A stretch of 64,000 bases of DNA from 43-108 sp001915545 (GTDB taxonomy: Bacteria; Bacteroidota; Bacteroidia; Bacteroidales; Bacteroidaceae). The translations under genes and the position numbers were made by a program. Each line of letters starts with the position of its first letter. Positions within the stretch are counted from its first letter, which is position 1. Below the pieces are notes generated by a model. That model made no database searches, had not been told where the DNA came from, and saw only the letters and a list, made by a program, of their open reading frames with translations. The DNA lies in the NCBI GenBank assembly GCA_902491215.1, contig CABUGV010000003.1, forward strand, positions 1 to 64,000, in the 5' to 3' direction. Of this stretch, positions 1 to 8,081 are shown piece by piece.

Positions 1-102
1 AATCGCCAGGATAAGGAAGAAAATCAACGCCAGACCGAGGGAAAAACTCAATTTCTTGACACCGGCTGAGGTCTTTTTCAAAAAGATTTCGTAATGTTGC
101 AC
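1..102 (-). CDS. possible partial membrane protein, N-terminal end only
   Basis: On the minus strand an open frame runs off the left edge. A GTG at 102 would give about 34 residues ending in a strongly hydrophobic stretch (LSFSLGLALIFFLILAI), preceded by a basic segment (FLKKTSAGVKKL) as in a membrane protein with a cytoplasmic N-terminus. The frame is open upstream to a stop at 181-183, and no ATG is present, so the start is uncertain. I do not recognise the family. It would be divergent from the MATE gene. It could also be a chance open frame. Confidence 0.3.
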   Translation of the reverse strand, partial: MQHYEIFLKKTSAGVKKLSFSLGLALIFFLILAI

Positions 103-189
103 TTGCTGGTTGACTCTGCCCTTCCCGCTACTTTTGTGCTTAGATGCAGTAAATATGTCGTTTAGGACAATACTGTCGTATTAAATGAT

Positions 190-197
190 TATCTTTG
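190..197 (+). promoter_or_regulatory. -7 box (TATCTTTG) of the MATE gene
   Basis: TATCTTTG fits the Bacteroidota primary-sigma -7 consensus TAnnTTTG. Transcription would start near 204. This excludes the upstream in-frame TTG at 195 as a start and supports the ATG at 234. Confidence 0.55.
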
Positions 198-233
198 CTG
201 GCTTTTATTCAAATATACATATTCCGAATTGTT

Positions 234-1574
234 ATGAGCAACATCAAGAACCTGACAGTTGGCAGGATACGCAATCAGCTTTTCAGTCTGGCACTTCCGG
301 TCATGGGCACATCGTTCATACAGATGGCCTATAGTTTCACGGATATGGCTTGGGTGGGACGTTTGGGAAGCCGTCAGGTGGCTGCGATAGGCACTGTGGG
401 TATTCTTGTGTGGACAACCAATTCGCTTGCAATAATCGGAAAGGTCGGATCGGAGGTAAATGTTGCTCAGTGCATTGGTGCAGGACGTCTGGACAAGGCG
501 CAGAGCTATGCTTCGCACAACATAATGACGGCTTTGGCATTAGCTGTTGTGTGGTCGACCTTTGTGCTTCTGTTTTCTTCGCAGATAATAGATATTTTCA
601 GTCTTGAGAAAACTGTTGCAGTAATGGCTGGAAACTATCTGCATATCGTAACTACGGCTTTCCCCTTCATTTTCCTTTCGGCTGCATTCACCGGTATATA
701 CAACGCCGCGGGACAGACGAAAGTTCCTTTCTGCATCAATGCCGCCGGACTCATTGTAAATATGATTCTAGACCCAACATTTATCTTCTTGGCCGGAATG
801 GGGGTAGAAGGTGCGGCATGGGCTACATGGATTTCGCAGGCCATCGTGTGCTTGCTTTTTATAGGAGCTTTGAAATGGAAAAAGAAGCTGTTTCCTGATT
901 TTTCTTTCTTTACAAAAGTGAAGTCTATTTATGCAGTTTCCATTTTAAAGGTCGGACTGCCTGTGGCCGCTCTCAATTCTTTCTTCTCGATGATAGGTAT
1001 GCTGATGAGCCGTCAGGCTTCCACTTATGGTGGCTATCTCGGTGTGATGACACTCACGGCTGGTGGTCAGCTGGAAGCTATTGCCTGGTACACTTCACAG
1101 GGATTCAGCACTGCGCTGAGTACATTTGTTGCTCAGAACCATTCTGCCGGTAAGTATGAGCGAGTAAAGAAAGGATATTATCTGACGTTGGCCATAACTG
1201 CCGTCATTGGAGTCGGATGTACATTCTTGTTCTATTATGGAGGCGAGGCCATATTCTCGCTTGTCACACCTGAACCTGATGCTTATAAGGCTGGTGGTCT
1301 ATATTTGAAAATAGATAGTTATTCCATGATTTTCATGATGGTGGAGATTACGATACAGGGTGTTTTCTATGGTACCGGACGAACGCTTCCGCCTGCCATT
1401 GTGAGCATTTGCGGGAATGTGATGCGTCTGCCTGTGGCTGCCGTTCTTTGCAGTTCCGGAATGGGAATTGCTGGAGTGTGGTGGGCTATAAGTGCTTCGA
1501 GCATCATGAAGGGAATAGCGCTCTACTTGTGGTTATGGTTCCGCAGACGTAAGATTTTGTTGGGCATAAGATGA
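234..1574 (+). CDS. MATE family efflux transporter
   Basis: A 446-residue polytopic membrane protein of the multidrug and toxic compound extrusion (NorM/DinF) superfamily. It would exchange cations for Na+ or H+ across the inner membrane. Family signals are the N-terminal IRNQLFSLALPVMGTSFIQM and DMAWVGRLG segments, followed by alternating hydrophobic helices consistent with 12 membrane spans in two homologous halves. Length is typical. The start at 234 is chosen because the -7 box at 190-197 overlaps an earlier in-frame TTG. The gene appears monocistronic, and its natural substrate cannot be read from sequence. A flippase role for lipid-linked compounds is a less likely alternative. Confidence 0.93.
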   Translation: MSNIKNLTVGRIRNQLFSLALPVMGTSFIQMAYSFTDMAWVGRLGSRQVAAIGTVGILVWTTNSLAIIGKVGSEVNVAQCIGAGRLDKAQSYASHNIMTALALAVVWSTFVLLFSSQIIDIFSLEKTVAVMAGNYLHIVTTAFPFIFLSAAFTGIYNAAGQTKVPFCINAAGLIVNMILDPTFIFLAGMGVEGAAWATWISQAIVCLLFIGALKWKKKLFPDFSFFTKVKSIYAVSILKVGLPVAALNSFFSMIGMLMSRQASTYGGYLGVMTLTAGGQLEAIAWYTSQGFSTALSTFVAQNHSAGKYERVKKGYYLTLAITAVIGVGCTFLFYYGGEAIFSLVTPEPDAYKAGGLYLKIDSYSMIFMMVEITIQGVFYGTGRTLPPAIVSICGNVMRLPVAAVLCSSGMGIAGVWWAISASSIMKGIALYLWLWFRRRKILLGIR

Positions 1575-1743
1575 AAAAGTGTGTGCCGGTAGTTCTTTTG
1601 GAATAAATTCTGATTACATTTGTATTAGTCGCTTTTGACAGAATTGATTCTGGATGGCTTTGTGAAATTTTACTATTCAAGGATTGGGCGCTGTAACTTC
1701 TGTACTGCACTTTGGTTCAGGGCGCTTTTTAATATTATGAATT

Positions 1744-2442
1744 ATGGAATCTATTGTTGCAATTGGGGATATACACGGTATGGAGTCCTGGAGGGATATA
1801 GTTGAAAAACATTATGATAGCAAGATTGTGTTTATGGGTGATTATCTTGATCCTTACGGATATGTTACGCGTGAGAATCAGTTGATGAATCTCTGTTCAA
1901 TCATATCTCTAAAAATGAACAGGCCTCACGATGTGGTTTTGCTTTTGGGCAATCACGATCTGCATTATTTTTGTGAAGATGCGGCTATCGGTTCGCGTTA
2001 TGACTTTCAGATAAAAGAGGAGGCTTCGAATTTGTTTTTGGACAATCTTGATTTGTTTCAGTATGCTTGGCAGGTTGATGATGTTGTTTTTACGCATGCT
2101 GGAATATCTGATGAATGGTTCTGGTATGATTTTCGTGGTGATACTTCCAAATCTATTGCAGACCAATTGAACAATGCATTTGCTGATCAGCAAGGGGCTT
2201 TGTTTCGAGTAGGGATGGCAAGGGGCGGAGAGCGCGGACGTGTAGGTGGAATATTCTGGGCTGATAGCAGTGAACTTGACAATCCTTTGCATGGTTTCAC
2301 TCAGGTTGTCGGACATAACCGGGTCACAGACGTCACGGAATGTTTCGGTGTGCAAGGTAGCAGAATTATTTTCTGTGACTGTCTACGCTATGGCAAGTAT
2401 CTGCATTTGGAAAAGCGTGACGGCGTCTGGACTTCAATATAG
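1744..2442 (+). CDS. calcineurin-like metallophosphoesterase
   Basis: A 232-residue cytoplasmic phosphoesterase with a dinuclear metal centre. The ordered motifs are GDIHG (residues 8-12), GDYLDPYG (32-39), GNHD (69-72), FTHAG (about 116-120) and VVGHNR (about 192). These are the metal ligands and catalytic residues of the serine/threonine-phosphatase-like metallophosphoesterase superfamily. The substrate (phosphoprotein, Ap4A-type nucleotide or other) cannot be told. It follows the MATE gene after 169 bp with no obvious terminator, and converges with the porin gene across a bidirectional terminator. Confidence 0.88.
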   Translation: MESIVAIGDIHGMESWRDIVEKHYDSKIVFMGDYLDPYGYVTRENQLMNLCSIISLKMNRPHDVVLLLGNHDLHYFCEDAAIGSRYDFQIKEEASNLFLDNLDLFQYAWQVDDVVFTHAGISDEWFWYDFRGDTSKSIADQLNNAFADQQGALFRVGMARGGERGRVGGIFWADSSELDNPLHGFTQVVGHNRVTDVTECFGVQGSRIIFCDCLRYGKYLHLEKRDGVWTSI

Positions 2443-2576
2443 GTATAACCTTTTTATATAGTGGATTTGTTTTGTCGTTGAACATGTCCTTGTCTAATAT
2501 CTGTGATTTTCAATATGAATTGTTATAACAGCCGTATTGAACATGCGTGAGAGTATCATTGTGCTGAAAAAGAAAA

Positions 2577-2621
2577 TGCAGTCATACAAAAGCTTGGTTT
2601 ATGATGCTTTGTATGACTGCA
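2577..2621. terminator. bidirectional intrinsic terminator
   Basis: A perfect 14-bp stem (TGCAGTCATACAAA and its complement, 2577-2590 / 2608-2621) with a 17-nt loop. It is flanked by A-rich sequence on the left and TTAAATTTT on the right. It lies between the convergent phosphoesterase and porin genes and would serve both. Confidence 0.85.
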
Positions 2622-2649
2622 TTAAATTTTATACTGTAGATGAATTATA

Positions 2650-4764
2650 TCAATCGTAGAAGTTCCAGCTCAGACCGAATCTTAGACATGCAGGATTGAT
2701 AGGGTAGTGAGGTGCCCAGAAGTAGTTGCCTGCACTCTGGTTTGCATGATAGTACATGATGTAGAAGCGGGTACGCTTCAAATCAAAGTTTGCATATGCA
2801 CTGATGATAGGATAGTTTCCTATTTTTATCTTGTTCTTGCTGTTCTGGTTGGTGAACTGGTTGATTGATGGTGCATAATCAGGTGCATAATATTCTGTAA
2901 AGAATTTCAGATCTGCACCGAGTTCGCATTTCAGAACTTTTGCAATTTTGAATTTGATGTACAAATTATGGTAGAGCGACAGTGTCGGCAATGGGAGCAC
3001 GTCCTTGTTGCTTGAAATTTGATACGTTATGTCATTGTCCAGATGGAAAATTCCTAATTTGAAATCTTGTCTCAAATTGGCACTGATTACCTGCAGGCTT
3101 CCGGTATGTTGTCTGACATTGATGTTGTTTGAGTATTTGGTATTGCCGTCAGATGTAGTGTAGGCTCCTCCATTGTTCTCAAAGTATGTGTAGTTCTGAA
3201 TGTTTTCTATTCCGAAAGAGAGTTTCGTACGTGTCCTCTCAATGGTTATGGCTCCTTCTACTCTTGTTCTGAATTCATAATCCAGATCTTTGTCCCACCA
3301 TGTATTCTGGGAATGATAGTGTCGGTAATAGAATCCAGGGTTTTCGTTCTTAACATAAGCCTTCAGATTCAATCGGGCTGTATCTTTCAGAAGTTTGAAA
3401 TTGAGTTCTCCTTCACCGTTTATTCTGAATTGGCCTATGTCTTCGCCGGCAATTGAGAAATCACCGTCAATGTTGTAGTGCAAGGTACGTCCCTGCGTTC
3501 TCAGAATCTGTCCACCTACAAAAAGGTTTCCTTCATTGTAGTTGCGTCTTCTTTCACGTCCGTTTGAAAGTGTGTCAGGCAATTCGAATCTTCGGTGTTC
3601 GTAGCCTATAAATGCGCTTATTCCGGCTGCCGCCCATTTGTTGAAACCTTCTCTCAACGATATTCCGAGAGTGTTTCTGATTGAGAAGTTCGTTGTCTTA
3701 TCGTTTATTGTGTCACCGTCTAGATATCTGTTTGTGAAATAGTTGTCCGGCGTACCGTACGAGTAATATCTTCGTCTGTAGCTTTCAAGCTTGAACGAAT
3801 GGAAAATGCTGGTGACAGGTACGAATACTTGTTTTATCAAGGTACTGTCGCTGATACTGTCAAGCAAATCGACTTCCTTGTAGAATCCTAAATTGTATCT
3901 GTGATTTAGGAAAAGTACGTCATTTTCCTGTTTGTTCCATGAATTGGTCAGTACTGTTGGAATATCATTGCTTGTGAAGCTGTTTGCGATATCTTCAGGG
4001 TTGGTTATGTATGTGTCGTCTTCTATACCGCCGTTTTCTGCCATCTTCATGGAGTTGTGACTATAGTAGAAGTGTAGATTGTACTTTTCGCCGGTATATG
4101 ATGCGAAACCGGTTCCATTCATGAATGATGTCGACTGGTTGCCGTAGTAGCCCTGACCGTACATGTAATCGAAAATACCTCCGATATTCAGGTCCTTGCC
4201 TGCGTTGGTTGTAAACAGAGCCTTGAAATGGTCATCACCGGTTGTTTTGGTTCCGCAGAAATTGTATGATAGATTTGTAAATGGAGATTTTGTGTTATAG
4301 AAACGGAAATTTTCGGGCTCTACGAAGAACATGTCGTAAGGTGAAATAAACATGAACTGCTTCTGCGATTTCCTTTCCATGAATATTCTGGAAAGTCGTG
4401 GTGAACCGAGGTTTCCAAGATGGTTGTAATGTCCGTTTAGTCCTTCTGTAAGATTGTTGTTCTGATATTGATGGCTCAGAGTGTCAACTTTGGCCGGAAT
4501 CATATTGCCGAAAATTTCGTTGATTGTCCATGAACGCACATCTACAGGTACAATCTTGTCGTCATCATTCTCCTGCTGCAGTGAGTCTTCTTGAGATGAT
4601 ATATTCTGGTCGCTGTTTGTTTCCAATTCCCTCACAATACGCTGTGCGTGCATTGTTGAAGGTAAAATGAGAATCATCAGCAATATTTGGAATAGTCGCT
4701 TCAATGGATTTGCTGTTTTATGGTTGTTGTACAAAAGTTCAGTATGGTATATATGATTCCACAT
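2650..4764 (-). CDS. putative outer-membrane porin (Porin_10 family)
   Basis: A 704-residue protein with an N-terminal signal region (LKRLFQILLMILILPSTMHAQ, residues about 22-42). It then has an acidic linker, the conserved DVRSWTI and GNLGSPRLSRIF segments, a PYDMFF motif, and many alternating hydrophobic/aromatic strands ending in an aromatic C-terminus (SWNFYD). This is the pattern of the Bacteroidota 'putative porin' family PF14121, a large outer-membrane beta barrel. The annotated ATG places about 20 residues before the hydrophobic core, and no better internal ATG exists. It is directly downstream of a small membrane protein (6-bp gap), suggesting co-transcription. The substrate is unknown. 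Confidence 0.85.
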   Translation of the reverse strand: MWNHIYHTELLYNNHKTANPLKRLFQILLMILILPSTMHAQRIVRELETNSDQNISSQEDSLQQENDDDKIVPVDVRSWTINEIFGNMIPAKVDTLSHQYQNNNLTEGLNGHYNHLGNLGSPRLSRIFMERKSQKQFMFISPYDMFFVEPENFRFYNTKSPFTNLSYNFCGTKTTGDDHFKALFTTNAGKDLNIGGIFDYMYGQGYYGNQSTSFMNGTGFASYTGEKYNLHFYYSHNSMKMAENGGIEDDTYITNPEDIANSFTSNDIPTVLTNSWNKQENDVLFLNHRYNLGFYKEVDLLDSISDSTLIKQVFVPVTSIFHSFKLESYRRRYYSYGTPDNYFTNRYLDGDTINDKTTNFSIRNTLGISLREGFNKWAAAGISAFIGYEHRRFELPDTLSNGRERRRNYNEGNLFVGGQILRTQGRTLHYNIDGDFSIAGEDIGQFRINGEGELNFKLLKDTARLNLKAYVKNENPGFYYRHYHSQNTWWDKDLDYEFRTRVEGAITIERTRTKLSFGIENIQNYTYFENNGGAYTTSDGNTKYSNNINVRQHTGSLQVISANLRQDFKLGIFHLDNDITYQISSNKDVLPLPTLSLYHNLYIKFKIAKVLKCELGADLKFFTEYYAPDYAPSINQFTNQNSKNKIKIGNYPIISAYANFDLKRTRFYIMYYHANQSAGNYFWAPHYPINPACLRFGLSWNFYD

Positions 4765-4770
4765 TTCTTC

Positions 4771-5040
4771 TCAAAACATGAATCGTAAGAAGAATTCTGT
4801 TATTTTGAGAAGCATGGCTCCGAATCCCACACAGAAGAACAGAGGCTTGTTGTCAGGATATACAAAATAAATGATAATAGCCGCAACAAATCCTATCATG
4901 AATACGATATTCAGGATTTTTCTTGCGATAAGAATTCCGTCACTTGATCCCTTTCCTGACTTTATTCTAGACTTATGTTTCTTCTTTTTATCTTCTTCTA
5001 GAGCATCAGCTATTATTTTATCGATATCTTCGGTATTCAC
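4771..5040 (-). CDS. small two-helix membrane protein, function unknown
   Basis: An 89-residue protein with an acidic then lysine-rich N-terminus (ALEEDKKKKHKSRIKSGKG), followed by two hydrophobic helices (residues about 41-60 and 67-87) separated by YPDNKP. No family is recognised with confidence. It ends 6 bp before the porin start on the same strand, so the two are probably one operon. The basic cytoplasmic tail could bind acidic partners, but that is speculation. Confidence 0.7.
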   Translation of the reverse strand: MNTEDIDKIIADALEEDKKKKHKSRIKSGKGSSDGILIARKILNIVFMIGFVAAIIIYFVYPDNKPLFFCVGFGAMLLKITEFFLRFMF

Positions 5041-5083
5041 GTCTGAAATTTATTTATAACTGTTTGTTGTGATTTATGCATAA

Positions 5084-5117
5084 GGGTGTTAAGCTCTTTT
5101 TGTTGTGCCTAACACCC
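5084..5117 (-). terminator. hairpin terminator after the DUF4468 gene
   Basis: GGGTGTTA (5084-5091) pairs with TAACACCC (5110-5117). On the minus strand this follows the DUF4468 stop by about 65 nt. The T tract is weak, so it may act partly as an attenuator of read-through into the porin operon. Confidence 0.55.
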
Positions 5118-5181
5118 CTTTTAAGGTTTTCTTTATGCAGTATATTCCTTAAATATTCTAGTATTTACAATTGGGGGAATA

Positions 5182-5826
5182 TTATTCGTTGATCTTTTTA
5201 GCCATCTGATCCTTGAGGTTTTCTACAAGGTCGATGGTTTTAACTCTGAATTTTCCGCTTATGCGTATGAATTTTGTCTTTTTCTTGTTCAGAGCTTCTT
5301 CGTCAGTAATCCATTCTTCTGCTGGCAGAATAGAAGGATCAGATGCACCTTCATAGATGTACTTTATGTTTGACAAAGTAAATGAAGCCTTACCGTCTTC
5401 ACATTTGATGTTGAGCTTGTAGTATAGTTTTGTGAAGTCCTTTGACAGTGCTTTGCTTGAGAACACCATTTCTTCTTCGGCGTTGCATACGATTTCGCCG
5501 GTACTTTCGTTTGCTGATTCTACTTTTGCCAAAGACAAATTCTTAAAATAGTTTCTGTCTGTCCACAGTCCGCTTTCAGAATCGGCCATATATCTCAAGC
5601 TTGCCCACTGACGGAGCGCATTGAATATCTGTTCTTTCGTTTTACCCGGAGCTTCAATGGTTTCACGGAAGATAACTTTGCCGTTTTCCATTGGAACTGC
5701 GCCCACCATGTATTCTGTTTCGTTGTGGTTGATCGGCATTCTGGATTTGCCGAAGTAATATCTTTCTTGTGCGTTGGCACACAGAGGCAGTGCCACTATC
5801 ATTAGTGAGATTAAGAATTTGTTCAT
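5182..5826 (-). CDS. DUF4468 domain-containing exported protein
   Basis: A 214-residue protein with a clear signal peptide (MNKFLISLMIVALPLCANAQ). It carries a DUF4468 (TBP-like fold) domain, recognisable by the KVIFRETIEAPGKTKEQIFNAL start, the central IVCNAEEEM strand and the FTLSNIKYIYE strand. It is probably periplasmic or surface-associated. The function is not established for the family. A -7 box lies at 5858-5865 and a hairpin follows, so it is likely monocistronic. Confidence 0.85.
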   Translation of the reverse strand: MNKFLISLMIVALPLCANAQERYYFGKSRMPINHNETEYMVGAVPMENGKVIFRETIEAPGKTKEQIFNALRQWASLRYMADSESGLWTDRNYFKNLSLAKVESANESTGEIVCNAEEEMVFSSKALSKDFTKLYYKLNIKCEDGKASFTLSNIKYIYEGASDPSILPAEEWITDEEALNKKKTKFIRISGKFRVKTIDLVENLKDQMAKKINE

Positions 5827-5857
5827 GACTGAATAGCATTTAAATTGTTTTGCCTTG

Positions 5858-5865
5858 CAAATGTA
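5858..5865 (-). promoter_or_regulatory. -7 box (TACATTTG) of the DUF4468 gene
   Basis: On the minus strand TACATTTG matches TAnnTTTG, 32 nt before the ATG at 5826. No clear TTG at the -33 distance. Confidence 0.5.
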
Positions 5866-6011
5866 GCAAAAAGAATTGTCATAATGTAGTGAATCAGTAT
5901 GTTGCTTTTGATTTTTTTGAATTTATTCCGATTACTTCGGCATACAAATGTCAGCATAATATTCACTTTGCCTGCTTTGCAGAACTTTTGTGAAAATCCT
6001 TTTGCCTTAGT

Positions 6012-7124
6012 TTACAATTTTATACTGTTTATGGTGCTTATAATGTAATCTATTTCTTCATCATGCATGAGGGGGCTCATCGGCAGGCTGAGCTCTTCTG
6101 CAGACCATTTTTCTGCTATCGGCATACTCAGATTGTTGTATTCTTCGTATGCTTTCTGCTTATGAGGCGGGAAAGGGTAGTGTACCAGTGTCTGAATGCC
6201 GTGTATTGCCAGATTGGCCTGAAGCATATCCCTTTTGGCTGTTCTTATTGCGAAAATATGGAACACATGCTGTGGTCCGATGCATTCAGACGAAGGCAAT
6301 ATGATTCCATCATTCTTAATGCCCGAAATATATTTCTTTGCAATTTCTCGTCTCTTCTCGTTGTCGCTGTCCAACCTGCGCAACTTTACTCTGAGGATTG
6401 CTGCCTGTATTTCGTCGAGCCTGCTGTTCTTTCCTTTGTATTCGTTGACATATTTGCGTACCTGTCCATAATTGGCCATGCACCTGACAGTTTCTGCTAG
6501 CTTTTCGTCACTGGTTGTCACAGCACCTCCATCGCCAAGTGCGCCTATGTTCTTTCCTGGATAGAAACTGAAAGCTGCCGCATCGCCAAGATTGCCAGCT
6601 CTTTTACCGTTTTTGTCTTTTGCACCGTGTGCCTGGCAAGCATCTTCAAGTACTTTCAGTCCTCTCTTGAATGCAAGATGCATTATTTCTTCCATGTTGC
6701 AGAGCTGTCCGTAGAGATGCACAGGTATTATTGCACGTGTTCTGGCGTTTATATATTGTTCCAGCTTGCTCTCGTCCATCAGGGCATTAGATTCTTTTGG
6801 TTCGCAGAATACAGGCTTCAGTCCGCTGTCTGTTATGGCCAGCACGGTCGCGATGAATGTGTTTGCCGGTACAATCACCTCGTCGTTGTCGTTCCATTTG
6901 TATATTTTTTTCCAAGCCTTAAGCACAATGGTTAAGGCATCAAGTCCGTTGCCGGTACCTATGCAGTGTGTGCATCCGGTGAATTCTGCAAATTCCTTTT
7001 CGAATTTTTTTGTTTCATCACCGTTGAGATACCATCCCGAGGTTATGACGTTGTTGACAGCCTCGTCTATTTCAGGTCTGAATGAATCGTTTATTCTTGC
7101 TAAGTCAAAATATCTGATGTCCAC
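6012..7124 (-). CDS. DegT/DnrJ/EryC1/StrS sugar aminotransferase
   Basis: A 370-residue PLP-dependent aminotransferase for nucleotide-linked keto-sugars. Fold-type I signals are GTGNGLDAL (57-65), EDACQAHGA (160-168) and the PLP lysine in FYPGKNIGALGDGG (Lys191). The end NYGQ...NSRLDEIQAAIL is also typical of the DegT family. I choose the GTG at 7124 (MDIRYFDLARIN), the usual family beginning. The longer in-frame extension would cross the tRNA terminator at 7269-7290 and a -7 box at 7149-7156. With the cupin isomerase at 7644 it probably makes a 3-amino-3,6-dideoxyhexose (FdtB/QdtB-like role, inferred). Confidence 0.88.
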   Translation of the reverse strand: MDIRYFDLARINDSFRPEIDEAVNNVITSGWYLNGDETKKFEKEFAEFTGCTHCIGTGNGLDALTIVLKAWKKIYKWNDNDEVIVPANTFIATVLAITDSGLKPVFCEPKESNALMDESKLEQYINARTRAIIPVHLYGQLCNMEEIMHLAFKRGLKVLEDACQAHGAKDKNGKRAGNLGDAAAFSFYPGKNIGALGDGGAVTTSDEKLAETVRCMANYGQVRKYVNEYKGKNSRLDEIQAAILRVKLRRLDSDNEKRREIAKKYISGIKNDGIILPSSECIGPQHVFHIFAIRTAKRDMLQANLAIHGIQTLVHYPFPPHKQKAYEEYNNLSMPIAEKWSAEELSLPMSPLMHDEEIDYIISTINSIKL

Positions 7125-7148
7125 TTGCTTTCTTTTTTTATGTGATAG

Positions 7149-7156
7149 CAAATATA
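7149..7156 (-). promoter_or_regulatory. -7 box (TATATTTG) of the aminotransferase gene
   Basis: The minus strand reads TATATTTG, 25 nt before the proposed GTG start at 7124. It supports the shorter reading of that gene. Confidence 0.5.
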
Positions 7157-7268
7157 TAAACAAAAATCCGAACATGCAGATTCGTTTTCTTGCTTTATGC
7201 TCTATGCTTGAATTTTTTTCAATATAGTTCGGTCGGGGAATGTGTGTGAAGATATAAAAATAAAAAAA

Positions 7269-7290
7269 GGATATGCAAAGTTGCATATCC
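7269..7290 (-). terminator. intrinsic terminator of the tRNA operon
   Basis: GGATATGCAA / TTGCATATCC form a perfect stem (7269-7278 / 7281-7290). On the minus strand it is followed by seven T. It begins 9 nt after the tRNA-Glu 3' end. Confidence 0.9.
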
Positions 7291-7298
7291 TTCTTATG

Positions 7299-7370
7299 TA
7301 GCGCCTACGGGAATCGAACCCGTGTTCCATGCGTGAGAGGCATGTGTCCTAGCCTCTAGACGAAAGCGCC
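7299..7370 (-). tRNA. tRNA-Glu (anticodon CTC)
   Basis: A 72-nt cloverleaf: acceptor GGCGCTT with AGGCGCT (first pair G-T), D arm GTC/GAC, anticodon stem CATGC/GCATG with loop CTCTCAC (CTC reads GAG), and T arm ACGGG-TTCGATT-CCCGT. CCA is not encoded. It is second in a two-tRNA transcript and ends just before a strong terminator. Confidence 0.92.
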
Positions 7371-7395
7371 GGCTATTGTTTTACTCCCTAAGGAG

Positions 7396-7482
7396 CGGAA
7401 GGAGGGGGATTCGAACCCCCGGTACGGAAACCCGTACGGCAGTTTAGCAAACTGCTGGTTTCAGCCACTCACCCATCCTTCC
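7396..7482 (-). tRNA. tRNA-Ser (anticodon GCT)
   Basis: An 87-nt class II tRNA: acceptor GGAAGGA/TCCTTCC, anticodon stem-loop CAGTT-TGCTAAACTG region with GCT at the anticodon (reads AGC/AGU), a long variable arm built on CCGTACGG...CCGTACC, and T arm GGGGG-TTCGAAT-CCCCC. CCA is not encoded. It is transcribed ahead of tRNA-Glu. Confidence 0.94.
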
Positions 7483-7565
7483 AAGTGTGTTCTGAATCTC
7501 GCCCTCAACTTAGTTTCCTGCGCTTCAGGTTTTGTTGATGTGTGGGCTTTTTCTCAAACGCGGTG

Positions 7566-7596
7566 CGAAGGTAGGCGTATTTTTAATACCGTGCAA
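7566..7596 (-). promoter_or_regulatory. promoter of the tRNA-Ser/tRNA-Glu operon
   Basis: On the minus strand TTG (7594-7596), exactly 20 bp, then TACCTTCG (7566-7573), a near match to TAnnTTTG. It lies about 84 bp upstream of tRNA-Ser. Confidence 0.6.
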
Positions 7597-7615
7597 ATTT
7601 TTGAGGATATTTTTT

Positions 7616-7623
7616 TAACTTTG
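7616..7623 (+). promoter_or_regulatory. -7 box (TAACTTTG) of the cupin isomerase-GNAT operon
   Basis: TAACTTTG matches TAnnTTTG and lies 21 nt before the ATG at 7644. It is divergent from the tRNA promoter. Confidence 0.6.
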
Positions 7624-7643
7624 CCCTCAAATAATGGAAAAAT

Positions 7644-8081
7644 ATGGAAAAAACAGCCGAAAAGCACCTCCCGGAAGGGTCTTTGCTCATAAATATACCA
7701 AAAGTAACAGATTCGCGCGGATCGCTATGTTTTCTTGAAAATAGTATGATTCCTTTCGAAATAAAGCGCGTTTTTTGGATTTTTAATGTTCCCGAAGGAA
7801 AAACACGCGGCGGACATGCCCACAACATATGTGCAGAAGTTATATTTCCCGTGAGCGGTTCTTTTGATATTCTTGTAGACAACGGACGTGAAAGAACCAC
7901 TATTACCTTGGATTCTCCAAATACAGGTATATATATAGCACCTTCAGTGTGGTGCCACCTGAAGAATTTCAGTCCTGATGCCGCATGTGTGGTGATGGCT
8001 TCTCACGAGTATTCTGCCGAGGGATACGTGAACGATTATAATGAATATATAAGATTGAAGAATGGAACTGATACCTTATAA
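7644..8081 (+). CDS. WxcM-like/FdtA-type dTDP-sugar 3,4-ketoisomerase
   Basis: A 145-residue single-domain cupin. The sequence DSRGSLCFLE, then RVFWIFNVPEGKTRGGHAH with His58 and His60, and VSGSFDILVDNG are hallmarks of dTDP-4-keto-6-deoxyglucose 3,4-ketoisomerases (FdtA, QdtA, Tyl1a). These convert the 4-keto sugar to the 3-keto form used by a DegT aminotransferase. The last 20 nt overlap the following GNAT gene, indicating translational coupling. The aminotransferase partner is transcribed divergently across the tRNA pair. Whether the product has galacto or gluco configuration cannot be told. Confidence 0.85.
   Translation: MEKTAEKHLPEGSLLINIPKVTDSRGSLCFLENSMIPFEIKRVFWIFNVPEGKTRGGHAHNICAEVIFPVSGSFDILVDNGRERTTITLDSPNTGIYIAPSVWCHLKNFSPDAACVVMASHEYSAEGYVNDYNEYIRLKNGTDTL

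Noticed and set aside
7125..7286. Longer aminotransferase start at 7286
   Set aside because: The extension crosses the tRNA terminator and a -7 box and adds non-homologous hydrophobic sequence.
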